Shown piece after piece: positions 1-9,251 of a DNA stretch of 64,000 nt. Source of the DNA: Erwinia persicina (lineage in GTDB: Bacteria > Pseudomonadota > Gammaproteobacteria > Enterobacterales > Enterobacteriaceae); contig NZ_JACYMO010000002.1 of NCBI RefSeq assembly GCF_014838825.1, forward strand, positions 62,001 through 126,000, read 5' to 3'. Position numbers and translations under genes: made by a program. The notes under the pieces are model-generated. The model made no database searches, was not told where the DNA came from, and saw only the letters and a list, made by a program, of their open reading frames with translations. Positions within the stretch are counted from its first letter, which is position 1. The number at the start of each line of letters is the position of its first letter.

Positions 1-366
1 GGTGGCCGGATAGCCGGTCAGCTGCAGACCCTGCATGTTGACGATATTACGATCGGCGTCGAGGGTGAACTGGCCGTTACGGCTGTAGTACACGGCACCG
101 CTGGCATCCGCCATGCGGAAGAAGCCCTGCTGGCTGATCGCCACATCAAGACCACGGCTGGTGGTGGTGGTGGTACCGTCGTTAAAGTCCTGCACCACGG
201 CCGCAACCTTGGTACCCAGACCGACTTTTGATCCGGCAAACATATCGGCAAACGCGACGGTGCTGGATTTAAAACCCGCTGTCGCGGAGTTGGAGATGTT
301 GTTACCAATAACGTCGAGGTTGCTCGATGCTGCGTTTAAGCCGCTGACTGCCTGTGAAAAGCCCAT
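1..366 (-). CDS. flgE: Flagellar hook protein FlgE, N-terminal part (runs off the window)
   Basis: FlgE polymerises into the flagellar hook that joins rod and filament. The first 122 codons are present and the gene continues past position 1. The start at 366 begins MGFSQAVSGLNAASSNLD, the conserved N-terminal rod/hook sequence with the helical stretch and Asn-rich segment (IGNNISN) shared by axial proteins. An AGGAG ribosome-binding site lies about 8 bases upstream. It follows flgD by 30 bases in the order flgB-flgC-flgD-flgE on the minus strand. Identification rests on the N-terminal motif and gene order. Confidence 0.95.
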   Translation of the reverse strand, partial: MGFSQAVSGLNAASSNLDVIGNNISNSATAGFKSSTVAFADMFAGSKVGLGTKVAAVVQDFNDGTTTTTSRGLDVAISQQGFFRMADASGAVYYSRNGQFTLDADRNIVNMQGLQLTGYPAT

Positions 367-396
367 GTTGTCACTCCTGAAGCATAAATTAGTGGA

Positions 397-1068
397 TTAA
401 ATAATCTGACGTATGTTATCCAGGGTGGTCGTACCCATGGTGCCAAGGTCAAGTACTGCGCCTTTTGAGCCGCTACTGACGCCGCTCACCAATGCATAGT
501 TCAGCGGCTGTGCCACCAGCTGGCCAGTAGCATTGCTGGCGCTGATGGAAACGGTATATTTGCCGTCGGCGGCGGCGGTGCCATCCGCGGCTTTACCATC
601 CCACTGGAAGGTATGCACGCCAGCGGTCTGTGCGCCGAGGTCAATGGTCTGGATCACGGCACCGCCAGCATCTTTAATGGTGGCGGTCGTCGAGGTTGAG
701 GCCTGCCCCAGTTCCACACCAAATGGCGTGGTGGTGGTTTTACCGACCAGAATTTGTGACCCGTTGACCATCACACCGTGACCGATCAGCGTCGACGCCT
801 GTAAAGACTGACCGGAAGTAATCTGGCCGGAGATCGAACCGAGGGTAGTGTTCAGCTTCTCAATCCCGCTCAGGGTGTTGATCTGCGCCAGCTGCGAGGT
901 CAGCTGGCTGTTGTCCATCGGGTTCGTCGGGTCCTGGTTCTGCAGCTGGGTTACCAGCAGCGTCAGGAAGTTACTCTGTAAGTCCGCCGCTGACGTATCA
1001 GAAGAAGACGAAGAAGACTGCAGCGTGGTGGTAGCCTGCTTCTCATTTACACCAACAGCAATACTCAT
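397..1068 (-). CDS. flgD: Flagellar hook-capping scaffold protein FlgD
   Basis: FlgD caps the growing hook and directs FlgE assembly. The 223-residue product has a Ser-rich N-terminal leader, then the conserved FLTLLVTQLQNQDPTNPMDN segment at about residues 34-53 that marks the family. The C-terminal half (about 85-220) shows the FlgD Tudor/FNIII-like pattern with a GVHTFQWDGKAADGT motif. Length is near the usual 230 residues. The gene sits 11 bases after flgC and just before flgE and is probably co-transcribed from flgB. Confidence 0.95.
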   Translation of the reverse strand: MSIAVGVNEKQATTTLQSSSSSSDTSAADLQSNFLTLLVTQLQNQDPTNPMDNSQLTSQLAQINTLSGIEKLNTTLGSISGQITSGQSLQASTLIGHGVMVNGSQILVGKTTTTPFGVELGQASTSTTATIKDAGGAVIQTIDLGAQTAGVHTFQWDGKAADGTAAADGKYTVSISASNATGQLVAQPLNYALVSGVSSGSKGAVLDLGTMGTTTLDNIRQII

Positions 1069-1079
1069 CGGGAAGCTCC

Positions 1080-1484
1080 TTATTGACCCATGGTTAAGGT
1101 TTTCAACATCATTTGTTTAACGGTGTTTAAAACCTCGACATTGGCCTGATAACTGCGCGAGGCCGACATGGTGTTCACCGTTTCACCCACAACATCCACA
1201 TTGGGCATTTTTACGTAGCCTTTGGCATCTGCCATCGGGTTACCGGGTTCATAGACCAGACGCGCCGGGGCCGGATCGTCGATCACCTGAGCCACTTTGA
1301 CGCCACCGGTAGGCGAACCCGGTGCCGCGTCGGTTTGAAACACGACCTGCTTCGCCACGTAGGGCTGACCGTCCGGCCCGGTGACGCTGTCGGCGTTGGC
1401 CAGGTTACTGGCGCTGACGTTAAGACGCTGTGATTGTGCAGCCATTGCCGAACCGGCAATATTAAAAATATTCAAAAGTGCCAT
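1080..1484 (-). CDS. flgC: Flagellar basal-body rod protein FlgC
   Basis: FlgC is one of the proximal rod proteins of the flagellar drive shaft. The 134-residue sequence has the N-terminal rod motif ([17 protein letters not shown], about residues 17-33) and the C-terminal [12 protein letters not shown] segment plus a terminal helix, both diagnostic for FlgC. Length equals the E. coli protein. It begins 3 bases after the flgB stop codon, so the two are likely translationally coupled. Confidence 0.95.
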   Translation of the reverse strand: MALLNIFNIAGSAMAAQSQRLNVSASNLANADSVTGPDGQPYVAKQVVFQTDAAPGSPTGGVKVAQVIDDPAPARLVYEPGNPMADAKGYVKMPNVDVVGETVNTMSASRSYQANVEVLNTVKQMMLKTLTMGQ

Positions 1485-1487
1485 GCG

Positions 1488-1901
1488 TTATTGCCCCTGT
1501 AGCACAGACATCATGCCCTTAATCTGACTGCTGATAGCCATCAAATCCGTCTGATATTTCAGACTGTTATCGGCAAACTCTGTGCGTTCGCGGTCCATAT
1601 CTACCGTGTTACCGTCCAGCGCAGGCTGGTCAGGAACGCGGTACATCAGATCCATCGAAGGCGGTTGAAGATTTTCTGCAGGAATATGGCGTGCCGACGT
1701 CACCGCCAGCGACAGACCGGAACCCTGCGCGCGCCCCTGTTCCAGCACTTTGTTCATCTGGCTGGCGAAATCGATATCGCGTGCCTGATAGCCTGGCGTG
1801 TCAGCGTTAGCGATATTGGATGCCAGGATTTCCTGTCGCTGTGCACGCAGGTTCAGGGCTTCGGTATTAAACCGTAGTGCTGCGTCCAGTTTGTCGAGCA
1901 T
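1488..1901 (-). CDS. flgB: Flagellar basal-body rod protein FlgB
   Basis: FlgB is a proximal rod subunit and the first gene of the flgBCDE... operon. The 137-residue product carries the axial-protein signature [24 protein letters not shown] at about residues 22-45 (Asn-rich, GYQARD) and the C-terminal helix ([21 protein letters not shown]). It is divergent from flgA across about 155 bases that contain a likely FlhDC-binding site, so it is expected to be a class 2 flagellar operon head. Confidence 0.95.
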   Translation of the reverse strand: MLDKLDAALRFNTEALNLRAQRQEILASNIANADTPGYQARDIDFASQMNKVLEQGRAQGSGLSLAVTSARHIPAENLQPPSMDLMYRVPDQPALDGNTVDMDRERTEFADNSLKYQTDLMAISSQIKGMMSVLQGQ

Positions 1902-1958
1902 GCGTCCTCCGCAAGTGAGAATTTAGAGCTGACAGCATAATCGCCGGGGGGAAAGGGC

Positions 1959-2001
1959 TATCGTTTGAATAGCGCTAAAAAGCGTCGCTAATTTGCGCCT
2001 T
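1959..2001. promoter_or_regulatory. Probable FlhD4C2 binding site between flgB and flgA
   Basis: Two half-boxes face each other in the divergent flgB/flgA spacer: TATCG-N3-GAATAGCG at 1959-1974 and CGCTAATT-N3-GCCTT at 1986-2001, separated by 11 bases. The published consensus is AAYGS-N2/3-AAATARCG in inverted repeat with a 10-11 base spacer. The AAATARCG-like parts match at 7 of 8 positions and the spacing is right; the outer parts match less well. A TTGACA-like hexamer at 2000-2005 follows. Confidence 0.6.
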
Positions 2002-2056
2002 GACAATATGTGCGGAGGGGTAGAATCAGTGCCAGGTTGATTAAGAGGAAGCCCTG

Positions 2057-2725
2057 ATGCGAGGAATGACAAGACTGCTGGCCGTTTTACTGGTTCTGAT
2101 AAGCGCCTCTGCCAGTGCTGCTGACCTTAACGCACAGCTCAATGAATTTTTCAAAAACCGCTATGGGCAAAGCGGACAGGCTGCCGATAACATGACCGTA
2201 GTGGTGAAAACGCCACAGCGGATGTGGCCCGCCTGTGAACAGCCGAAGTTCTCCCTGCCCGGCAATAGCCGCATGTGGGGCAATATCAGCGTCGCGGCCA
2301 ACTGCGAACAGAATCGCCGTTATATCCAGGTCCAGGTTCAGGTTACCGGTACTTATCTGGTCGCCACCCGCCAGGTCTTACGGGGTGCCACCATCAGCGC
2401 GGATGATATGCGCCTGGAACAGGGTCGGCTGGATACCCTCCCCGCCCGTACGGTAATGAAAGCGGAGGAGGCAGTCGGTGCCATCGCCCTGCGTGACATC
2501 ACGCCAGGACAGCCCGTGACCCAGATGATGATGCGCCAGCCATGGCGGGTGAAGGCCGGTCAGACGGTCACCATCACCGCCAGCGGTGATGGTTTTAACA
2601 TCAGCAGCGAGGGTAAGGCGATGAACAATGCCGCCGCCCTGCAGACGGTCAGAGTACGAATGAATTCAGGACAGATTGTGATGGGTAAGGTCGACGCTAA
2701 TGGGAATATTCTGATAACGCTATAA
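2057..2725 (+). CDS. flgA: Flagellar P-ring assembly chaperone FlgA
   Basis: FlgA is a periplasmic chaperone for FlgI during P-ring assembly. The 222-residue product has a signal peptide (MTRLLAVLLVLISASASAA, cleavage around residue 22) and a C-terminal SAF domain (about residues 100-222: YLVATRQVLRGATISADDM ... TVTITASGDGFNISSEGKAMNNAA). Length matches E. coli FlgA (219). An AAGAGGA ribosome-binding site precedes the ATG at 2057; the ATG three codons later is an alternative. It diverges from flgB and probably uses the same FlhDC site. Confidence 0.93.
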   Translation: MRGMTRLLAVLLVLISASASAADLNAQLNEFFKNRYGQSGQAADNMTVVVKTPQRMWPACEQPKFSLPGNSRMWGNISVAANCEQNRRYIQVQVQVTGTYLVATRQVLRGATISADDMRLEQGRLDTLPARTVMKAEEAVGAIALRDITPGQPVTQMMMRQPWRVKAGQTVTITASGDGFNISSEGKAMNNAAALQTVRVRMNSGQIVMGKVDANGNILITL

Positions 2726-2730
2726 ACCAC

Positions 2731-2757
2731 TAAAGTAGGCCTCAGTTCTGCCGATAG
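2731..2757 (+). promoter_or_regulatory. Sigma-28 (FliA) class 3 promoter of flgM
   Basis: TAAAGTAG at 2731-2738, an 11-base spacer, and GCCGATAG at 2750-2757 match the FliA consensus TAAAGTTT-N11-GCCGATAA at all but three positions with exact spacing. It lies immediately after flgA and 73 bases before the flgM start. In E. coli and Salmonella flgM is transcribed both from flgA and from its own FliA promoter; this is the same arrangement. Confidence 0.9.
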
Positions 2758-2829
2758 TGTTAATAACGGCCATTTTACTATTAGAATATTGAACATCAGA
2801 CCCGCATGTCTGAGTTAACAGGAGCGCAT

Positions 2830-3132
2830 ATGAGCATCGACAGAACCCAGCCACTGAAACCAGCAAGTACCGTTCAGCAACGTGACACCAATGATGTTGC
2901 CCAGCCGAAAGCCCGTGCGGCAGAAAGTAAAGCTGCGGCCACGCCAAACGGTACTCAGGTTGTCCTCAGCGGTGCCCAGTCACAGCTGACCAAAGCCAGC
3001 GCACAGGACATTAATACTGTTCGTGTGGAAGAGCTGAAGAACGCAATTCGCAACGGCGAACTGAAGATGGACACCGGCAAAATTGCCGACGCGCTGATTC
3101 AGGAAGCTAAAGACTCACTGCAAGGTAATTAA
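2830..3132 (+). CDS. flgM: Anti-sigma-28 factor FlgM
   Basis: FlgM binds FliA and holds back late flagellar genes until it is exported through the finished hook. The start is placed at the ATG at 2830 ([11 protein letters not shown]), preceded by GGAG, rather than an in-frame ATG at 2806; this gives 100 residues, the family length. The C-terminal half (about 55-95) has the FliA-binding helices ([27 protein letters not shown]). It is followed 3 bases later by flgN. Confidence 0.93.
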   Translation: MSIDRTQPLKPASTVQQRDTNDVAQPKARAAESKAAATPNGTQVVLSGAQSQLTKASAQDINTVRVEELKNAIRNGELKMDTGKIADALIQEAKDSLQGN

Positions 3133-3135
3133 CCC

Positions 3136-3567
3136 ATGGATAAGCTGCAAAACGCCCTTGATAAAATGCTTGAAGTTCTGTCATCGCTGGCCGATGTCAT
3201 GAATGCAGAGCAGGAACAGCTCTCAGCAGGTCAGGTTAACAGCAGCTTATTACAGCGAATTACCGAGGATAAAAGCTCTTTACTGGCTACCCTCAACTTC
3301 CTGGAAGAGATGCGTCGTGACGCGGAAAAAGCCAGTGGAACCCATGTGCCCTATAGCCGGCACCCCGAACTGGCGCGTCGCTGGTCATCTATTCAGGATC
3401 AGACGGTAAAACTGCGTGATACCAATCTACACAACGGTATGCTGCTCAATCATCAAATCAGTCATAACGAGCATGCGTTGCAGGTACTGAAGCCTTATCA
3501 GTCACAAAAATTTTATGGCCCTGACGGTCATGCGGTAACCAGCGCTCCGGTCAGCCGCAAAGCCTGA
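3136..3567 (+). CDS. flgN: Flagellar export chaperone FlgN
   Basis: FlgN is a cytosolic chaperone for the hook-filament junction proteins FlgK and FlgL. The 143-residue product is largely helical (LQNALDKMLEVLSSLADVMNAEQEQLSAG at the N terminus, typical of FlgN) with a C-terminal region containing NGMLLNHQISHNEHALQVL. It starts 3 bases after flgM, so both are likely co-translated, and is followed by a strong hairpin terminator. Confidence 0.92.
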   Translation: MDKLQNALDKMLEVLSSLADVMNAEQEQLSAGQVNSSLLQRITEDKSSLLATLNFLEEMRRDAEKASGTHVPYSRHPELARRWSSIQDQTVKLRDTNLHNGMLLNHQISHNEHALQVLKPYQSQKFYGPDGHAVTSAPVSRKA

Positions 3568-3594
3568 GTCTCCGTCAGCCATTGTCAGACTTTA

Positions 3595-3625
3595 CCCTGC
3601 AGCGCTTTTGCGCTGCGGGGTTTTT
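3595..3625 (+). terminator. Rho-independent terminator after flgN
   Basis: CCCTGCAGCGC, loop TTTT, GCGCTGCGGGG, then TTTTT. The 11-bp GC-rich stem and T-run lie 27 bases past the flgN stop and end the flgAMN transcript before the convergent murJ. Confidence 0.9.
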
Positions 3626-3629
3626 CTGT

Positions 3630-5168
3630 TCACACCGCCGAACGGCGGGAGAAGTGTGCCGGGCGGAACCCCAGTAGCGCCAGCACGGCAAAATAGACAC
3701 CGCCGCCCACCGCGCAGACTGCCGCCAGTCGCAGCAGGCGCGACAGCATATTGCCGGTCGCCCAGTCTGGCATCAGCAGCATCATGCCCACTAACGCCGC
3801 AGCCATCATCACCACGGCAACGACCAGACGGACGAGGAAGCTGAACCAGCCCGGCTGTGGCTGGAAAATATCCTGTTTACGCAACTGCCAGTAAAGCAGT
3901 GCCGCATTGAGGCAGGCCGCCAGACCGATCGACAGCGACAGCCCCGCATGTTTTAGCGGGCCAATAAAGGCAAGGTTCATCAGCTGAGTGGCGGCCAGCG
4001 TGAACAGCGCAATTTTCACCGGGGTTTTAATGTTCTGACGGGAATAGAAGCCCGGTGCCAGCACTTTCACGACAATCAGCCCCATCAACCCGACCGAATA
4101 GGCCACCAGCGCGCGCTGGGTCATTGCCGCATCGAACGCGCTGAATTTACCGTACTGGAACAGCGACACGGTCAGCGGCTTTGCCAGGATACCCAGCGCG
4201 ACGGCGCTGGGCAGCGCCAGCAGGAAGCAGAGCCGCAGCCCCCAGTCCATCAGCCGGGAATACTCATCCTGATTACCGCTGGCAAAGCTTTTTGCCAGTG
4301 ACGGCAGCAGGATAGTACCGAGCGCGACGCCCAGCACCCCGGATGGAAATTCCATCAGACGGTCGGCGTAGTACATCCAGGAGACGGAGCCTGACACCAG
4401 GAAAGAGGCAAAGATGGTGTTGATGATCAGGGAAATCTGACTGACTGACACGCCGAGGATCGCCGGGCCCATCTGACGCATCACGCGCCATACGCCGGCA
4501 TCCTTCAGATTCAGACGCGGCAGCACCAGCATGCCGATTTTCTTCAGGTGCGGGAGCTGATAGCCCAGCTGTAACACCCCGCCTGCCACCACCGCCCAGG
4601 CCAGCGCCATGATCGGCGGATGGAAGTACGGTGCGGCAAAGACGGCAAAGCCGATCATGCTGACGTTTAGCAGCGTAGGGGCAAAGGCCGGCACGGAGAA
4701 GCGGTTCCAGGTATTGAGGATCGCCCCCGCCAGCGACGCCAGCGAAATCAGCAAAATATAGGGAAATGTGACGCGCAGCAGTGAGGAGGTCAGGGCAAAC
4801 TTATCGGGCGTGTCCGCAAAGCCCGGAGCGGTGATCAGGATCACCCACGGGGCGGCGAACATCCCCGCGACAGTGACAATCGCCAGCGCCAGCGTCAGCA
4901 GTCCGGAAACATAGGCCACAAACACTTTTGTCGCTTCTTCACCCTGCTTACTTTTGTACTCCGCAAGGATAGGCACAAAGGCCTGAGAAAAAGCCCCTTC
5001 CGCAAAAATACGACGCAACAGGTTGGGCAGCTTAAAGGCGATAAAGAAGGCATCCGTCGCCATGCCTGCGCCGAATACGCGCGCGACGATGGCATCACGC
5101 GCAAAACCCAGCACGCGTGAAAACAGGGTCATGGAGCTGACCGCCGCCAGTGATTTCAACAGGTTCAT
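3630..5168 (-). CDS. murJ: Lipid II flippase MurJ (MviN)
   Basis: MurJ moves lipid II across the inner membrane for peptidoglycan synthesis. The 512-residue product is one residue longer than E. coli MurJ and consists of about 14 hydrophobic segments. The N terminus ([25 protein letters not shown]) with the RVLGFARDA motif and the conserved [29 protein letters not shown] stretch (about 39-67) are diagnostic. It is convergent with flgN, as in E. coli. Complete and without visible defects. Confidence 0.97.
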   Translation of the reverse strand: MNLLKSLAAVSSMTLFSRVLGFARDAIVARVFGAGMATDAFFIAFKLPNLLRRIFAEGAFSQAFVPILAEYKSKQGEEATKVFVAYVSGLLTLALAIVTVAGMFAAPWVILITAPGFADTPDKFALTSSLLRVTFPYILLISLASLAGAILNTWNRFSVPAFAPTLLNVSMIGFAVFAAPYFHPPIMALAWAVVAGGVLQLGYQLPHLKKIGMLVLPRLNLKDAGVWRVMRQMGPAILGVSVSQISLIINTIFASFLVSGSVSWMYYADRLMEFPSGVLGVALGTILLPSLAKSFASGNQDEYSRLMDWGLRLCFLLALPSAVALGILAKPLTVSLFQYGKFSAFDAAMTQRALVAYSVGLMGLIVVKVLAPGFYSRQNIKTPVKIALFTLAATQLMNLAFIGPLKHAGLSLSIGLAACLNAALLYWQLRKQDIFQPQPGWFSFLVRLVVAVVMMAAALVGMMLLMPDWATGNMLSRLLRLAAVCAVGGGVYFAVLALLGFRPAHFSRRSAV

Positions 5169-5330
5169 GTATATCCTGATTCAGGTATCCGGGAAGACCG
5201 GCTTGCAACAAGAGAGGTCCGGTGAGATCCGGTCCGTTTAGGGTGTGGATAGTCTACTGAAGTGAAAGGAAATAACCACTGCGGATTGTTACGGGTTTTA
5301 TCCTGTCTGCGCCGGCCTGCATCGTCATTG

Positions 5331-5361
5331 AAAAGGGCTGACCACAAAAGAAGGTCAGCCC
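5331..5361 (-). terminator. Rho-independent terminator after mviM
   Basis: Read on the minus strand: GGGCTGACC, nine-base loop, GGTCAGCCC, then TTTT. It lies about 10 bases past the mviM stop codon and ahead of murJ, so it closes the rimJ-yceH-mviM transcript. Confidence 0.85.
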
Positions 5362-5371
5362 CTACAGCCGC

Positions 5372-6295
5372 CTATTCCCGCTCGGCGTCACGCCACAGTT
5401 TTTCCACCATACGCTGGGCGATTAACGCCTGTTCTCCGCTGGTTTGCGGCATTGTCTGATTTTCCACACAGCGGATAAAATGGTGCGCTGCGCCGACAAA
5501 ACCGCGCTGCTCCAGGGTGGTCTGCCAGCCGGGGGTTGGATCCACGCTGATCATCCCCGCTTTCTCCTGCTGCCAGTCGCGCATCTCGCTAACCTGATAG
5601 ACGGCACCGTCATCGATTGCCATCACCCGCTCGGTCTGGCTCCCTGCACGGCGATGCATACTGGTGGTCACCTGGATGTTACCGGCGTTAAAATGGTGTT
5701 CGGCATACAGCATCTGCCCGCTGTCATTTGTCTGCAGCGTCCCACTCAGGAGCCGCCCCTCCCCACCCGCCAGCCACAACGCACTGTCGACCACGTGCAG
5801 GTAATCATCCAGCAGCGTGAAGAACAGATCCTGTGGGCCGACGCTGTCGCTGCGGTGCTTATCCATGCGGATAGCAGCAGGCTGCACCAGTGCCTCTTTC
5901 AGTTGGAGGTAGCGCGGTGCAAAGCGGCGGTTAAACGCCACCATCAGCTTACGCCCGCGCCTGTCAGCCAGTTCCACCAGCCGCTCGGCCTCGCTCAGGG
6001 TGGCCGCAAGCGGTTTGTCCACGCAGACATCCACACCGGCACGCAGCAGGCGATCCACAATGGCATAGTGGCTGGCGGTAGAGCTGTGAACGAATACTGC
6101 GTCGCTGGCCGCAGCCAGGTCGTCGAGGGTCGCCAGCAGCGGAATACGATAGCTGTCGCAGATCGGCCGCGCCTTTGCCTGATTTGGTGAAAAAGCCCCG
6201 GCAATTTGCCAGCCGTCGGTGCGGGCCAGCACCGGCAGCCAGGCCTTCTGCGCTATCCCTCCCAGCCCGACGATACCGACTTTCAGTCCGCTCAT
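5372..6295 (-). CDS. mviM: Gfo/Idh/MocA-family oxidoreductase MviM
   Basis: A putative NAD(P)-dependent sugar dehydrogenase of unknown substrate. The 307-residue product has the N-terminal Rossmann motif [13 protein letters not shown] (about 7-19), a DKPLA motif (about 95-99) with the conserved lysine of the Gfo/Idh/MocA family, and a C-terminal alpha/beta dimer domain. E. coli MviM is 307 residues. Its ATG overlaps the yceH stop by 4 bases (ATGA), indicating coupling. Position next to murJ matches E. coli. Confidence 0.93.
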   Translation of the reverse strand: MSGLKVGIVGLGGIAQKAWLPVLARTDGWQIAGAFSPNQAKARPICDSYRIPLLATLDDLAAASDAVFVHSSTASHYAIVDRLLRAGVDVCVDKPLAATLSEAERLVELADRRGRKLMVAFNRRFAPRYLQLKEALVQPAAIRMDKHRSDSVGPQDLFFTLLDDYLHVVDSALWLAGGEGRLLSGTLQTNDSGQMLYAEHHFNAGNIQVTTSMHRRAGSQTERVMAIDDGAVYQVSEMRDWQQEKAGMISVDPTPGWQTTLEQRGFVGAAHHFIRCVENQTMPQTSGEQALIAQRMVEKLWRDAERE

Positions 6296-6945
6296 TCCGC
6301 CCCCTGTGCGTTCAGTAACCGGTCAATCTGCTGCTGTAAAGACGCGACCTGCTGTTCGAGGGTGTCGACGCGCGCTTCCAGCCCTCCATCCGTTTCAATG
6401 CCGGGGCTGGCGGTCAGTGTCTGTTCCTCCACGTCACCGCTGAACAGGTGCCTGTAGCGGCTTTCACGCTTGCCCGGTTCACGAGCCAGTCTGACCACCA
6501 GCGGCCCCTCTTCGCGCTGCACCAGATGCTCCAGTACCTGCTCCACTTCCCCCACATCGGCAAAGTCATACATCCGCGTACTGCGGGTACGCAGCTCACC
6601 CGGCGTCTGGGCCCCACGCAGCAGCAGGGTGGCAATCACCGCGACCTGCGCCGGAGAAAATTTAAGCTGGCCGAACTCAGAATTACAGAAACGCTGCTCA
6701 TACTTCACTACCCGGCTGCCAACGCCGCTGAGGGCCGTCAGCTGATGTTTTTTAACCAGCAGATCGAGCGTATTCTGCACTTCGCTCTCGCTCAGGGACA
6801 TGACCGGTTCACGGTTCGACTTTTGATTACAGGCGGTGACCACGCCGTTCAGCGACATCGGGTACTGGTCCGGCGTGGTGACCTGTTTTTCCAGCAGGCA
6901 GCCGATCACCCGCGCTTCAGTGGCGGTTAAGGGCGTTTTGATCAT
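6292..6945 (-). CDS. yceH: DUF480 protein YceH
   Basis: A conserved winged-helix-like protein of unknown function (UPF0502). The sequence follows E. coli YceH closely: [20 protein letters not shown] near the N terminus, [15 protein letters not shown], then [19 protein letters not shown], ending in a coiled coil ([19 protein letters not shown]). The start is set at the ATG at 6945 (MIKTPLTAT), giving 217 residues, close to the E. coli length; an in-frame start 11 codons upstream would overlap rimJ. It follows rimJ and precedes mviM as in E. coli. Confidence 0.92.
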   Translation of the reverse strand: MIKTPLTATEARVIGCLLEKQVTTPDQYPMSLNGVVTACNQKSNREPVMSLSESEVQNTLDLLVKKHQLTALSGVGSRVVKYEQRFCNSEFGQLKFSPAQVAVIATLLLRGAQTPGELRTRSTRMYDFADVGEVEQVLEHLVQREEGPLVVRLAREPGKRESRYRHLFSGDVEEQTLTASPGIETDGGLEARVDTLEQQVASLQQQIDRLLNAQGAE

Positions 6946-6950
6946 CAGGG

Positions 6951-7544
6951 TTATACTCCACGCCGTTCCGGCGTCCATTCATGGGAGGTCAGCGCCGTCA
7001 GGACATGGTCCTGCCAGCGGCCATCAATCATCAGGTAATCTTTGGCATAGCCTTCTTTTTCAAAGCCGAGGCGGGCCAGTAATCCGCCGCTGCGCTGATT
7101 GTGCGGCATATAATTGGCCATAATACGATGCATTCGCTGCTGGCGCTGCATATAGCGAATGGCACTTTGCAGCGCTTCGAACATCATGCCCTGCCCCTGC
7201 CATTTCTCGCCCAGTGAATAGCCGAGATAGCAGGCGTGAAACGAGCCGCGCAGCACGTTGCTGAAGTTCGCCACGCCGCGGATCTCATTCTCATCCGGGT
7301 CCATGACGGCAAAGTAGAAGGCACTGCCCTGTTTCTGCATTTCCATTATCAGACCCAGCCGTGCCTGCCAGCCGGAAGGATAGCAGTGGCTTTCGTCACG
7401 GACCGGCTCCCAGGGCTTCAGGAAAGCGCGATTTTCAGCATAGTAATCAGCCAGTCTCCAGGCATCACGCTCATTGACCAGACGGACAACCAGACGATCG
7501 GTAGTCAGGTGCACTTTCGGCACGGCAGTACGGTAGCCAAACAT
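6951..7544 (-). CDS. rimJ: Ribosomal protein S5 N-acetyltransferase RimJ
   Basis: RimJ is a GNAT enzyme acetylating the N-terminal alanine of ribosomal protein S5. The start is placed at 7544 ([21 protein letters not shown]), preceded by AGGAG, giving 197 residues. Conserved segments include [23 protein letters not shown], a GNAT acetyl-CoA site [18 protein letters not shown], and [22 protein letters not shown]. In E. coli mdtH lies between rimJ and grxB; here it is absent and only about 260 bases separate them. Confidence 0.95.
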   Translation of the reverse strand: MFGYRTAVPKVHLTTDRLVVRLVNERDAWRLADYYAENRAFLKPWEPVRDESHCYPSGWQARLGLIMEMQKQGSAFYFAVMDPDENEIRGVANFSNVLRGSFHACYLGYSLGEKWQGQGMMFEALQSAIRYMQRQQRMHRIMANYMPHNQRSGGLLARLGFEKEGYAKDYLMIDGRWQDHVLTALTSHEWTPERRGV

Positions 7545-7806
7545 CTTATCTCCTGAAATCTCTGGCCAAAATAACATTCTTCAACGGGAGCCACCGGCAG
7601 TAAACAGCACGGAATTCCTGTTGCTTCACTATAACCGCCATCGCGAACCCGGGTAAAATAGTGCCGGATAAAAAATCGCGAAATTGACGATAAAACCGTG
7701 AAAATCCGGTGTGAATTTGCCCTATGCCGTGTTCTCTTCCATACTTCTTTAATACATTCAGGTAATTGATGGATTTTTCATCGTTATCACGACTAAGGGG
7801 AACCGA

Positions 7807-8454
7807 TTGAAACTTTATATCTACGATCACTGCCCGTTCTGCGTTAAAGCCCGTATGATCTTCGGTCTGAAAAATCTCCCGGTTGAGCTCATCGTTATGA
7901 TGAACGATGACGAAGCCACGCCAAACCGGCTGATCGGCCAGAAAATGGCCCCCATCCTGATGAAAGACGACGGCAGCTGTATGCCGGAAAGCCTGGATAT
8001 CGTGCAGTATATTGATCGGCTGGACGGAGAGCCGCTGCTGACCGGGAAAACCAATCCGGCCATTACAGACTGGCTGCGTCATGTTCATAGCTATGTGAAT
8101 AAGCTGCTCTATCCGCGCGTGGCGGAAGCCCCCTTTGCTGAATTCTCAACGCCGGAAGCCCGTACCTATTTCAAAAACAAGAAGCAGGCGGTCGCCGGTG
8201 ACTTTGCCGAACTGCGTGAGCACTCCGCAGGCTGGATCAAAAATATCAATGACGACCTGCGTAAGCTCGATAAGCTGATTGTGAAACCCAATGCTGTGAA
8301 CGGTGAACTGTCGCTGGACGATATTCATCTGTTCCCTCTGCTGCGCTCGCTGACGCTGGTTGCCGGCGTCGAATACCCAAGCCGCGTGGCCGACTACCGT
8401 GACAATATGGCTAAACAGACTCAGGTTACTCTGCTCTCCTCTTCTGCCTCCTGA
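7807..8454 (+). CDS. grxB: Glutaredoxin 2 (GrxB), TTG start
   Basis: Glutaredoxin 2 is a glutathione S-transferase-fold glutaredoxin reducing disulfides with glutathione. The 215-residue product matches the E. coli length. The redox motif is CPFC at residues 9-12 (CPYC in E. coli), in a thioredoxin-fold domain, followed by an all-helical C-terminal domain ending DNMAKQTQVTLLSS. The start codon is TTG at 7807, with AAGGGG six bases upstream; no ATG gives the conserved N terminus MKLYIYDHCP, so the TTG is well supported. A GC-rich inverted repeat without T-run follows at about 8460-8480. Confidence 0.94.
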   Translation: MKLYIYDHCPFCVKARMIFGLKNLPVELIVMMNDDEATPNRLIGQKMAPILMKDDGSCMPESLDIVQYIDRLDGEPLLTGKTNPAITDWLRHVHSYVNKLLYPRVAEAPFAEFSTPEARTYFKNKKQAVAGDFAELREHSAGWIKNINDDLRKLDKLIVKPNAVNGELSLDDIHLFPLLRSLTLVAGVEYPSRVADYRDNMAKQTQVTLLSSSAS

Positions 8455-8606
8455 CCTGCCGGGCCGTCGTATGGCGGCCCGACACATCCCGTTGTCATTT
8501 CCTGCGGTTTCTCTCAGCGTTGTCCTGGTGACGAACCGGCCTGAGTGGTGCATGCTATTCCCCTGCTCCGGCGGGATCGTCCGGTGATTAAAAACAGAGG
8601 AACAAC

Positions 8607-9170
8607 ATGAAAAAAACACTTTTTGGCCTTGGCGCTTTACTGTTAGCGGGTTTGGTCAGTGGCTGCAATCAGATCGCCCAGTACAGCATCAGCGAACAGG
8701 AAATTAACCAGGCGCTGGTTAAGCATAATAATTATGAAAAAAATATTGGTGTCGCCGGTCTCGCCGACGCGCACATTACGCTGAAGGATCTCGCCAGCCA
8801 GATAGGCCGTGAAGAGCCGAATAAAATCACGCTGACCGGTAAAGCAGATGTGAATATCAGCTCCCTGTTTGGCCCGCAGCAGGCGCAGATGACGCTGAAA
8901 ATGAAAGCGCAGCCGGTTTTCAACCAGCAGGAAGGGGCCATTTATCTGAAAGACATGGAGCTGGTCGATGTCACGGTGCAGCCGAAGAAGATGGAAGGCG
9001 TGCTGAAAACGCTGACCCCGTACCTTAATGAGTCGCTGAAAAATTACTTTAATCAAAAACCGGCTTATGTCCTGAGCACTGACCGCAGCAAGGCGGAGTC
9101 GCTGGCGAAACGCTTTGCCAAAGGGCTGGAAGTGAAACCGGGCGAACTGGTAATCCCCTTCACCGACTGA
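8607..9170 (+). CDS. yceB: DUF1439 lipoprotein YceB
   Basis: A predicted outer-membrane or periplasmic lipoprotein of unknown function. The 187-residue product has a lipoprotein signal with lipobox LVSGC (modified Cys at residue 20), followed by the YceB sequence [21 protein letters not shown] and a C-terminal [23 protein letters not shown]. It has an AGAGGAAC ribosome-binding site, lies between grxB and pyrC as in E. coli, and ends in a strong terminator. Confidence 0.92.
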   Translation: MKKTLFGLGALLLAGLVSGCNQIAQYSISEQEINQALVKHNNYEKNIGVAGLADAHITLKDLASQIGREEPNKITLTGKADVNISSLFGPQQAQMTLKMKAQPVFNQQEGAIYLKDMELVDVTVQPKKMEGVLKTLTPYLNESLKNYFNQKPAYVLSTDRSKAESLAKRFAKGLEVKPGELVIPFTD

Positions 9171-9175
9171 TCGAC

Positions 9176-9206
9176 AAAACGGTACGGGCAAGCCCGTACC
9201 GTTTTT
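9176..9206 (+). terminator. Rho-independent terminator after yceB
   Basis: AAAACGGTACGGGC, loop AA, GCCCGTACCGTTTTTT. The 10-bp stem with A-run and T-run lies just past the yceB stop and separates it from the pyrC promoter. Confidence 0.9.
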
Positions 9207-9251
9207 TCCCCCCCTTCGCATAAACCTGGTGCATTCCCCGCGCTTTATCCC

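Noticed and set aside
5444-6190. 248-codon plus-strand frame opposite mviM
   Set aside because: Shadow of a clear orthologue; no ribosome-binding site and an unlikely His/Gln-rich composition.
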